Positions 7,806 to 14,228 of a DNA stretch of 15,904 bases are shown here, one piece after another. The notes beneath the pieces were generated by a model. It saw nothing but the letters and a program-made list of their open reading frames with translations. It had not been told where the DNA came from and did no database searches. Every line of letters begins with the position of its first letter. Positions within the stretch are counted from its first letter, which is position 1. This stretch comes from Acidobacteriaceae bacterium (lineage in GTDB: Bacteria > Acidobacteriota > Terriglobia > Terriglobales > Acidobacteriaceae), in assembly GCA_030040175.1 (NCBI GenBank), contig JASHUF010000478.1, positions 1 to 15,904 of the forward strand, given 5' to 3'. A program made the translations under genes and the position numbers.

Positions 7806-7829
7806 GCGGGAAGATAGGCGGGAAGATAG
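7806..7829. repeat. 12-bp tandem duplication
   Basis: GCGGGAAGATAG occurs twice in direct succession (7806-7817 and 7818-7829), only five bases after the long inverted repeat. Confidence 0.85.
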
Positions 7830-8174
7830 GATTGCCCGCGACGCCGCATGCACGCTCCCGATGCAGCTTTGTAGACGCAAATTGGATCAAATTTCATAAC
7901 CCCGAAACCCTGTCCCTCGTACATTCGCATACATTCTTAAGAGCAGCTCATCATCATCTTGATAGAGCGGGCGCAACTGGCCGCACGGTTTTCCCCGAGG
8001 ACCGCTCACGGTGCGGCCGGATCTCGCCGCGACCGGCAATCCAGGCGGCCGGGATGGGAGTTGCAATCATCCCCTTGGGACAGGAGTTATGCGAGGACGC
8101 CCGGTTCGCACGGAAGGCGCCCTTCATCGAGTACCCGATTCACTCGTATCTTGACTCGTGAGGAAAGAGGAAGT

Positions 8175-8756
8175 ATGGAAGACGAAATTCTTCGAGTTGA
8201 GCAGGCGGCTCCTCATTGGCATGTTCTTCATGTTGCCCCCAATCAAGAGAAAAAAGTTGCCATTCACCTGGTGCATTGCTCCGTGGAGCATTTTCTTCCA
8301 CTCTACCCGGAACGATCGCGATGGTCCGATCGAAGCGTAACCCTGGAGCGTCCGCTTTTTCCCGGATATATCTTCGTCCGCTTTGCTCGTGCGTCGCGGC
8401 GGACGGTAATCTCCCTGCCCGGAGCGCTACGCGTGCTGGGCAAGGCAGGAAACGACGTGGTCGAGGCTGAGGAGATCGAACGGATTCGCGCTGCGTTGGC
8501 GAGCGGTTATATCCTTCGTCCGCATCTCGCGGTAACCGTGGGCACCCGTGTCCGCGTGCGCAGCGGAATTTTCGCGGGAGCCGAGGGCATGGTGGTGGAA
8601 CTGCGCAGCAGTTGCAAAGTGGTCATCTCCATGTCTGCCGTAAAGCAGTGCTATTCGCTGGAGACGGAGATGAGAAATGTCGATATCCTCGACAAGAAAG
8701 CCATTCGCACCGTCCCCAACGCGCCTCTGCCTGGACAATACCAGTTGAAGCGATGA
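8175..8756 (+). CDS. NusG/RfaH-like transcription antiterminator (UpxY/LoaP type)
   Basis: A 193-residue specialised NusG paralogue. Residues 14-110 form the NGN domain: HWHVLHVAPNQEKKVA, VEHFLPLYPERSRWSDR and the signature LERPLFPGYIFVRF, ending in PGALRVLGKAG. Residues 125-175 form the KOW domain (RVRVRSGIFAGAEGMVVEL). NGN binds RNA polymerase and suppresses pausing. Paralogues with FLPLY and PLFPGYIFVRF usually switch on long exopolysaccharide, capsule or natural-product operons rather than acting genome-wide. The start at 8175 has AGAGGAAG just upstream and fits the family length. Unusually, it does not lead an operon: the next gene is convergent and its stop lies 14 bp away, so its target must be its own leader or a transcript elsewhere. 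Confidence 0.9.
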   Translation: MEDEILRVEQAAPHWHVLHVAPNQEKKVAIHLVHCSVEHFLPLYPERSRWSDRSVTLERPLFPGYIFVRFARASRRTVISLPGALRVLGKAGNDVVEAEEIERIRAALASGYILRPHLAVTVGTRVRVRSGIFAGAEGMVVELRSSCKVVISMSAVKQCYSLETEMRNVDILDKKAIRTVPNAPLPGQYQLKR

Positions 8757-8771
8757 GCGGCCGGGTCCGCT
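8756..8771. terminator. Small hairpin between convergent stops (weak)
   Basis: AGCGG (8756-8760) pairs with CCGCT (8767-8771) over a six-base loop. It fills the whole gap between the NusG-like TGA and the exosortase TAA, but no T-tract follows on either strand, so terminator function is only a possibility. Confidence 0.25.
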
Positions 8772-10444
8772 TATTGGAATCTCCGGCTCACTTCGGTGAA
8801 GCTCACATACGAGAGAAAGTCCCGCGCCTCGGCCGACAGTTCTTCATAAGAGGCTGCCGCCGGACCGGCGCCGCGAGTCCGCTCCACTGAAAAGAAGATG
8901 GAAACCGGACGGTTTCCGCGCACAGCGGATGCACCGGTGTCGTCGAAGGCCAGGGAAAGCGCCCGCTCAGTCTCGGCCGGCGGCCGGCACTCGAAGGGAG
9001 TGCAGGCTACGCTGCCGGCGAAGCGATCTGTCACTCCATCGCTATAGAAGGCCGTATCGATGCTGACCACACGCCCTTGCGCGGTGGTGAAGCTGCGGTC
9101 GGCTCGCCTTTGCGGCCAGTCTCCGTGCGTCATCCAGCTATAGTGCACACTATGGCCGCTCGATGGCAGCCAGATGCCGACCGTGATTTCGCCCGAAGCG
9201 GGGCTGGCGTAGACCCCCGATTCGAGCAGAGGGTCGCCGCCAGTTCCCTCCTGCCACGCACGGATCAATTGATAGCCGCCGAATTGTCTGGGCATGAGCT
9301 GGTCGAGGGCCTGCGGCGTCAGGCTCCCGCTGCGGATCGATGCCACCAGGCTTTGGCGATGAAGCTGGATGGCGCGGATGCCGGGAATCATGGCGGCAAG
9401 CGCGAAAACGGAAAAGGCCGCGAGCTTGAGGCCGAGTCGCCGCGGCCGTGCGGATTGAAGCAGGTCATCTTCCGGCAGGGCTCCTATCTCATTTTGCGCA
9501 GTGTTCTTTGACCTGAGGACAATCGAAGCAAACAAGACGAAAGCGGCGAGAAACAGCAAGCCGCCGATCGCGTAGTCAGCGAGCGAAGCTGCATTCTCCA
9601 GGGCGCGATGTCCGGCGGCGGCGCGGTAATAAAGAACCAGCGTGCAGAGCCGCACCAGGTTGAACAGGTGACCGAGGATAACTCCGCCGGCTACATAGAG
9701 GAACCAGCGGCCCAGCGAAACCCGTTTAAGATAGCCGGCAATGAGAGCTCCGTATCCCAGGCCTACGGCTCCGCGCATGCCGTCACACCCGGGAGCAATG
9801 AACATGCCGAAGTCCGGTGCGAACATCAGTTTCAGCAGCTCCGGATTTGTGGGCGCAAAACCGATCATGGTCGCAAAACCGCGGGCTGTGTGAGCCGCAA
9901 GGCTCTGCAGGGGAAGGTCGAAAAGATAGACCAGCGCTCGCGGCACGGGCTGGGCGCAGAGGAGCAGAAGCAGCGGGAACCAGGCTCGCCGCCAAACCCG
10001 CACTCCCGCAATCAGCAGGATCACGCCGCTCGCATACAGATAAAGCGGAAGCGGACGAGGCAGAAAGTCAAAGGCCAGCGGAGTGGCATGCCAGGAAACC
10101 ACCAGGTCGTGCGAGTACAGAGTCGCCAGGAGAAAAAGCGCTAAAGGCAGAAGCCCCCACCAGGAACCTCTGAGCTCCCACTTATTTTTACGCCATTCAC
10201 GCAGGATGAGCACAACCGCTGCCGGGACAAGGAGCATGCCGATCGAGCGCAGCGGATCGGTCGTCCAAAGCTGCCACAAATCCATCAGCACCGAGGACAG
10301 ACCAAGGGAGCCGAACGCAAACAGAAAGCCGAGGCATCCCCAGAAAGCTGGACCGCCTTGGAGGAGATTCGTGCGGCTGGGCTCGACCGGAAGTTTGCGG
10401 GCAGGAGCGGACTGGGCGGCAATTGCGCCGGGGTGTGCTGGCAT
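8771..10444 (-). CDS. xrtJ: Exosortase J with fused EpsI-like domain, copy 1
   Basis: A 557-residue membrane protein. Residues 35-310 are the exosortase core with about eight helices. The catalytic Cys is C220 in APGCDGMRG and the conserved Arg is R265 in HLFNLVRL. At the place of the usual third residue (His four before the Gly of the last core helix) it has Asp (D290 in LADYAIGG). One more helix (340-358) leads to a periplasmic domain of about 200 residues of EpsI-like type, with WQEG, GIWLP and a Cys pair (C481, C486). Exosortases are transpeptidase-like proteases that cut C-terminal sorting signals, and their genes sit with exopolysaccharide genes. It lies 59 bp downstream of the tiny TM-motif-TM gene on the same strand, so probably co-transcribed. 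The ATG has no strong ribosome site, but no other start fits. The J subtype is recalled from the family layout and the Acidobacteria-like context. Confidence 0.9.
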   Translation of the reverse strand: MPAHPGAIAAQSAPARKLPVEPSRTNLLQGGPAFWGCLGFLFAFGSLGLSSVLMDLWQLWTTDPLRSIGMLLVPAAVVLILREWRKNKWELRGSWWGLLPLALFLLATLYSHDLVVSWHATPLAFDFLPRPLPLYLYASGVILLIAGVRVWRRAWFPLLLLLCAQPVPRALVYLFDLPLQSLAAHTARGFATMIGFAPTNPELLKLMFAPDFGMFIAPGCDGMRGAVGLGYGALIAGYLKRVSLGRWFLYVAGGVILGHLFNLVRLCTLVLYYRAAAGHRALENAASLADYAIGGLLFLAAFVLFASIVLRSKNTAQNEIGALPEDDLLQSARPRRLGLKLAAFSVFALAAMIPGIRAIQLHRQSLVASIRSGSLTPQALDQLMPRQFGGYQLIRAWQEGTGGDPLLESGVYASPASGEITVGIWLPSSGHSVHYSWMTHGDWPQRRADRSFTTAQGRVVSIDTAFYSDGVTDRFAGSVACTPFECRPPAETERALSLAFDDTGASAVRGNRPVSIFFSVERTRGAGPAAASYEELSAEARDFLSYVSFTEVSRRFQ

Positions 10445-10503
10445 AATCTGCGCTACGTTGGGGTCCCGGGCAATGGTTTGGCGGCGCGCTTGTGAATGAA
10501 GTG

Positions 10504-10686
10504 TTACTTATTGCGGAAGCCGCTCCGGCTACGGAGCCGCAGCAGCAAAATGGAAGCGGCGGCTGCAATCAATCCGAAGACCACGGTCGGATTTTCAGGC
10601 GAATCCACGCAGCCGTTTTGCGCGTGGGCCGAGGTGGCCATAAGAAGAAGGAGCGCTGCAGGAATGCTGAAGTTCAGCTTGCTCAC
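10504..10686 (-). CDS. Tiny exosortase substrate-like protein (XrtJ-associated TM-motif-TM type)
   Basis: A 60-residue protein in three parts: a signal peptide (residues 1-22, ALLLLMATSAHA then Q), a short spacer QNGCVDS with the motif PENPT (30-34), and one transmembrane helix (35-49) with a basic end (RLRSRSGFR). Motif, helix and positive tail in this order are what exosortases recognise (compare PEP-CTERM). I recall a family named 'XrtJ-associated TM-motif-TM protein' with a PExPT motif, and this fits it. The start is the GTG at 10686: AGGAGG lies five bases upstream, and the in-frame ATG at 10710 falls inside the -10 box. It is first in a likely two-gene transcript with xrtJ copy 1. If both processing cuts occur, only about 12 residues with a single Cys would remain. 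No lipobox is present. Confidence 0.82.
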   Translation of the reverse strand: MSKLNFSIPAALLLLMATSAHAQNGCVDSPENPTVVFGLIAAAASILLLRLRSRSGFRNK

Positions 10687-10691
10687 TTTCC

Positions 10692-10697
10692 CCTCCT
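10692..10697 (-). promoter_or_regulatory. Ribosome binding site deciding the GTG start
   Basis: A perfect AGGAGG, five bases before the GTG at 10686, is the best ribosome site in this region and fixes the start of the tiny substrate-like gene. Confidence 0.8.
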
Positions 10698-10705
10698 GCC
10701 GCCGA

Positions 10706-10734
10706 ATCATACTAGAGTTCCAAGGTCATCGCAA
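10706..10734 (-). promoter_or_regulatory. Candidate promoter of the tiny gene and xrtJ copy 1
   Basis: On the minus strand TTGCGA (10734-10729), a 17-bp spacer and TATGAT (10711-10706; five of six matches). The -10 box ends 19 bases before the GTG, so the leader would be only about 12-13 nt, just enough for the AGGAGG. Confidence 0.55.
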
Positions 10735-10927
10735 TACGCGAAACAGAGATTTCACATGCAAGGGCGTAATTCCCGTCTGCTCAGCGAATCGGATTGTTAC
10801 ACCAAGATGAACAGGCGTGAAGATCGCTGCTGTTTTTTGAGCTTATTTCGCGGCGAACACGCTGGCCGGCGAGTCAAGGCTCACAGATCCGGTAAGGTTT
10901 GTTATTGCGAATCGATTCCAGCATACA

Positions 10928-12205
10928 ATGGACTCGTTGCCCGTCACCCAGATCAACGCAAAATCCTCAGCCTCGAGCGGCTCCCCGCCGGCATCGCGCA
11001 ATTATTTTCCCGCGATTGTCGCCGCTGTGCTCTTTCTCCTGCTCGCCTTCACCACGGTTACGGTGTGGGTGAGGGGAGCTTGGGCGATCCAATTCTTTCA
11101 AATCGGCGTTTACGCCCTGCTGATTGTCCAAATCATCGATGACCTCCGTCGCCGCGCGAAAGAGACCGCTCGCGGTCTGGCGCCGCTGTTGGTGTATCTG
11201 CTTCCGCTCTGGGGTGTCTTTCAACTCATCGCCCGCACTACGGCTTCCAGCTTTGAAACGCGCCAGGCCGTCCTGCGCTGGGGCGCGCTCGCCGGTGTGT
11301 TTTATCTGAGCCAATCGCTGACCCGATCCTCCGTCTCCCGGCGCAGGTTTCTCCAGGCGGTCTTGTGTTTTGGCGCGGGTATGGCCATTCTCTTCCTTTT
11401 GCAGTTCAACACCTCCCAGGGCCGCGTTCTCTGGATCTTTCCTACCGGGTTCAGTGATATCTATGCCACGTTTCAAAACAAGAACAACTACGTACAATTC
11501 GTTGAGATCGTGCTTCCCATCGCGCTTTGGGGAGCCGTGCGCGAAGGATGGCGTTCATGGTGGTTTGCGCTGGCCGGAGGGGTACTTTACGCATCGGCCA
11601 TCGGCGCCGCTTCCCGCGCGGGATTTCTGCTTTGCACCGCGGAGTTGGTCACCATACCCCTCATTGGACTCATCCGGTTGCGGGAGGTGCGGGCCAGGCT
11701 GCGCCTCGCGCCGGTCGCATCGATCCTTCTCATGATTCCCCTGGTCGCGGGCGCGTTCACGTTTGCCGTGGGATGGGAGCGGGTTTGGCAACGATTTAAG
11801 AAAGAGGACCCGTTTGCCATTCGCCGCGAGTATTTGCGCGGCGCGCTGGAGATGGCGAGCCGGCGTCCCCTCACCGGTTATGGGCTGGGAACCTATGAGC
11901 AGGTGTACCAGCAGTTCGCGGTCAAAGACGATGCCATGACCGCGAATCATGCCCATGACGACTGGGCCGAGTTTGCGGCCGAGGGCGGCTTGCCCTTTCT
12001 TCTCCTGGTGCTGGTTCCGTTTCTCGCCTGCGTTCCCGCAATGTTCAGGAACCTGTGGGCGCTGGGCTTGCTTGCGGTAATGTTGAACGCCTGCGTCGAT
12101 TACCCATTCCCGCGCCCGGCGGTGTCGGGCTGGATGTTCGCCGTCCTGGGAGCGCTGTATATGGCCCGCAGTTCCCGGAGAGAAGGAGAAGCGATCCGCG
12201 CTTGA
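10928..12205 (+). CDS. O-antigen ligase / Wzy-type polymerase family membrane protein
   Basis: A 425-residue polytopic protein with about ten helices. It shows the Wzy_C/O-antigen ligase pattern: a periplasmic loop with GYGLGTYEQVYQQF (about 318-331), followed by NHAHDDWAEFAAEGGLPF (340-357), where the His of HAHxD and the Glu-Gly-Gly that opens the next helix are the family's marks. Such proteins transfer or polymerise undecaprenyl-linked glycans on the periplasmic side of the inner membrane. Next to an exosortase, an exopolysaccharide polymerase is more likely than an O-antigen ligase, but sequence alone does not decide. It is transcribed away from the tiny gene/xrtJ copy 1 pair across a 240-bp divergent spacer. 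It ends 27 bp before the convergent zinc-ribbon gene. The ATG has no clear ribosome site. Confidence 0.86.
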   Translation: MDSLPVTQINAKSSASSGSPPASRNYFPAIVAAVLFLLLAFTTVTVWVRGAWAIQFFQIGVYALLIVQIIDDLRRRAKETARGLAPLLVYLLPLWGVFQLIARTTASSFETRQAVLRWGALAGVFYLSQSLTRSSVSRRRFLQAVLCFGAGMAILFLLQFNTSQGRVLWIFPTGFSDIYATFQNKNNYVQFVEIVLPIALWGAVREGWRSWWFALAGGVLYASAIGAASRAGFLLCTAELVTIPLIGLIRLREVRARLRLAPVASILLMIPLVAGAFTFAVGWERVWQRFKKEDPFAIRREYLRGALEMASRRPLTGYGLGTYEQVYQQFAVKDDAMTANHAHDDWAEFAAEGGLPFLLLVLVPFLACVPAMFRNLWALGLLAVMLNACVDYPFPRPAVSGWMFAVLGALYMARSSRREGEAIRA

Positions 12206-12232
12206 GGCGCGCCTTCCTCCCCGCTTTTGCAG

Positions 12233-12580
12233 CTATTCGTTGGGCGAGCCCATGTCTTGCGCGTTGCTTTGGGGAGGGTGATCCTGGGAGATATGACGCA
12301 GGAAGAGACCGAAGAGTGAGAACATCACGACAAAAACTGCGACTGCGATGATTCTGCGCATCACCCGCTTGCGCCTTCTGAAGTCCCTGACCTTGACGCC
12401 TTTTTTCTGCGCGAGCCCGGAGTTGCGCCGCGCAAGCTCGCCGACTGCGGGATAGTAAAACCGTTGACGGCACTTGCGACAACGGTAGGCCTGGCGGCCG
12501 AGCAGGCGCTCGAAATTGTCTCTCCAGTCTGAACTGTGAGAGCGCCGAATATCGGACTTACCGCAGGCAGGGCAATTCAT
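12233..12580 (-). CDS. Small zinc-ribbon protein with one membrane helix
   Basis: A 115-residue protein. It opens MNCPACGKSD, and the Cys pairs C3/C6 and C34/C37 (CRKC) form a four-Cys zinc ribbon with Arg-rich surroundings. After a basic linker (about 50-76), one membrane helix at about 77-94 (IIAVAVFVVMFSLFGLFL) leads to a short hydrophilic end. The ribbon should face the cytoplasm under the positive-inside rule. The ATG lies one base after the TGA of the TPR-like gene (TGATATG) and has no ribosome site of its own, so translation is probably coupled. I know no function; similar short ribbon-plus-helix proteins occur as hypothetical genes in Acidobacteria. The upstream extension of the frame to 12757 runs inside the TPR-like gene and is not used. 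Confidence 0.75.
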   Translation of the reverse strand: MNCPACGKSDIRRSHSSDWRDNFERLLGRQAYRCRKCRQRFYYPAVGELARRNSGLAQKKGVKVRDFRRRKRVMRRIIAVAVFVVMFSLFGLFLRHISQDHPPQSNAQDMGSPNE

Positions 12581-12581
12581 A

Positions 12582-13826
12582 TCACGGTTGCGCTTGAATT
12601 CTGACAGATGGTACCACGAGTGTTCCCTGAATGCGCGAAGTTCCCAATTCCCGTTGGTAAACAAGCTGTAAATGCAGGAGCGATTGATCGGCGCTGACGG
12701 AAAACGGCAACGTCCAGGTTCCGGGTGCATCCACGGGAAGCGACGCAGTGGTTGCAATCACGGTCTCCGATCCGGGCACGGTGATCTGCCAGTGGATGCC
12801 GCTGTCCGCCGCAAAGTTCTCTGTGCGGTAGGAGGAGATCAATCGGTATTTGCCCGGCGGCAAAGAGATGGTCTCTTCGGCGATGGGGCAATTCTCGGGT
12901 TCATCGCCGGTGAATTCCGTCATCAGGCCGGAGGGTCCGGGCCAGGAATGCAGGCCCTGGAATGCGGAGAGCCTCCAGTCAAAGCGAGACGGCAGCGGAT
13001 CGCGCGCAAAGGTGTGGTTGTAGGGAACGATGCCGTCGTCCGGAATCCAGTTCTCCCGGATGAGCTGGCGCCATAAGGAATCGGCATCGGCGGAGTCATT
13101 GGCGGTGATCAGTCGATCGATGAGCGAGTAGAGGCGCTCCTGATCCGTCCCATCATCGCCGAGGCGGACCAGGTCCATGGCGGGAGGAACTGCAGCCCGG
13201 AGCTCATTCTTATTGACCAGGAAATCGACGAATTGCCGGATCAACTCCGGATCGCCGTCCAAAATATTCCTTTCGATTGTCTTCGCATCCGGGGCGACGC
13301 GCCAGCAAAGCTCGAATAAGGCGCCGGTGTCGTCTGCAGGCATCTCCGCGGCCCGGCGCGCCCACGTCCAGAACGCGGGCAAATCGTCCTGACGGAAGTA
13401 AAAATTGGCCAGGCTGAAGCGCGGTGCGTAGGTTTGATCGACGGCAAATGCCTGGAGCAGGAATTGTTCCGCCCGGCGAGGATTCCCGTCGGCCTCGTAA
13501 CGCAAGCCCAGATCGATTGCCGCCTCACTGTCGTATGCGTTCAGCCGCAGGGAGGTTTGCAGGAGCGCTTCGGCATCGCGTTCGTCGAGCCGCGCCAGCT
13601 GCACATAGCACCACCAGCAGTCCGGTTCCAGCCGGATGGCTTTACGGATTGATGCGGAGGTACCCTGCCAGTAAAGCGCGTCCGAGCGTTCGAACTTCCA
13701 GGATTCCCAAATCCCAAGCAGGCAGGCGAACACAACCAGCAGGCGAACGGCAGCGGTTGGAATGTTACTTCTCCTCAACATCGCAAAAACCTTGTGGAAG
13801 CCGGAAAGGTTGGGCCTGTTCGACAT
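12582..13826 (-). CDS. TPR-like protein with N-terminal membrane anchor
   Basis: A 414-residue protein. A single hydrophobic helix at about 24-40 (AAVRLLVVFACLLGIW) follows a basic start. Residues 50-245 are helical repeats of TPR kind: IRKAIRLEPDCWWCYVQLAR, LLQTSLRLNAYDSEAAIDLG, then NPRRAEQFLLQAFAVD. Residues 250-414 are beta-rich (ISLPPGKYRLISSYR ... GTWTLPFSVSADQ ... LVVPSVRI), similar to a jelly-roll carbohydrate-binding module, though I do not recognise the family. The bulk should be periplasmic. TPR proteins often accompany Wzy-type polymerases, sometimes as fusions, and this one lies convergent to one, so a scaffold role in polysaccharide assembly is plausible. ATG 13826 has no clear ribosome site; ATG 13781 (AAGG eight bases upstream) is an alternative that keeps the anchor. 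Confidence 0.76.
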   Translation of the reverse strand: MSNRPNLSGFHKVFAMLRRSNIPTAAVRLLVVFACLLGIWESWKFERSDALYWQGTSASIRKAIRLEPDCWWCYVQLARLDERDAEALLQTSLRLNAYDSEAAIDLGLRYEADGNPRRAEQFLLQAFAVDQTYAPRFSLANFYFRQDDLPAFWTWARRAAEMPADDTGALFELCWRVAPDAKTIERNILDGDPELIRQFVDFLVNKNELRAAVPPAMDLVRLGDDGTDQERLYSLIDRLITANDSADADSLWRQLIRENWIPDDGIVPYNHTFARDPLPSRFDWRLSAFQGLHSWPGPSGLMTEFTGDEPENCPIAEETISLPPGKYRLISSYRTENFAADSGIHWQITVPGSETVIATTASLPVDAPGTWTLPFSVSADQSLLHLQLVYQRELGTSRIQGTLVVPSVRIQAQP

Positions 13827-14224
13827 ATATCCGAAATCGAGGAGTGCCGCAATCGGCCCTCGCAGTCCACATGAAGGGTGAGCACGGCATGTATGACAAA
13901 CGTCATGCGGGCTCCGCCTTTGTCCGCCGGCGCCGAGCTTTTTCCTTTATCTCCTCTCCGGCATTGGAGCGAATCCGCACCAGCAGGGCAGCAGATCGTG
14001 TGCCTGCAAAATTCTTGTTAAATCTGTCTGTTGCCTCGCGGGCGAAGTTCTTTGTCGGCTAATCTGGCAGAGCGGGTTGCGGGCCCGTCGATTCTTGGGG
14101 AAATGGTTCTAAGTCTCAGCCTCTTCCTGAAAGAGCGAGAGCACACCCCGGTTCGTTTGAATGCAGACCATTGGAAATCGGCTTGCAAACGCGCTGTTGC
14201 AGGACTGGGTGAGGAAACCTTGCT
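13827..14224. other. Divergent intergenic region before xrtJ copy 2
   Basis: About 400 bp between the TPR-like gene (leftward) and xrtJ copy 2 (rightward). It should hold both promoters, but I see no box pair good enough to report. No second TM-motif-TM gene is found here in any frame. A 41-codon frame (14104-14228) overlaps the exosortase start by ATGA and is listed separately with low confidence. Confidence 0.5.
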
Positions 14225-14228
14225 ATGA
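14104..14228 (+). CDS. Doubtful short ORF overlapping the xrtJ copy 2 start
   Basis: A frame of about 41 codons starting MVLSLSLFLKEREHTPV ends in a TGA that shares the ATGA with the exosortase start at 14225, the arrangement of translational coupling. The ribosome site is poor and the product is charged, without a signal or domain. The same frame opens further upstream (near 14031). It may be chance. Confidence 0.2.

Larger units (their letters stand above)
7648..8174. other. Long leader region upstream of the NusG-like gene
   Basis: 527 bp with no convincing gene. An open frame (7703-8161) has a mixed product with no domain I can name, and the NusG frame extends upstream to a TTG at 7959 but that extension is Arg/Ser-rich and unlike the family. 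The region holds a long inverted repeat (7679-7801) and a 12-bp tandem duplication (7806-7829), both listed separately. I could not place a firm promoter. Confidence 0.55.

Noticed and set aside
10606..10620. Possible lipobox around the Cys of the tiny protein
   Set aside because: The residues before the Cys are QNG, not the L-[AS]-[GA] pattern, and a normal signal peptidase I site (AHA) lies just before.
10909..10930. TTGTTA ... TACAAT resembling a promoter at the O-antigen ligase-like gene
   Set aside because: The -10 would overlap the ATG at 10928 and the spacer is about 19 bp. No good downstream start exists, so it is probably chance.
12892..12906. EPENCP in the TPR-like protein, resembling a PExP sorting motif
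   Set aside because: It lies in the middle of a beta-rich domain with no following transmembrane helix or basic tail.
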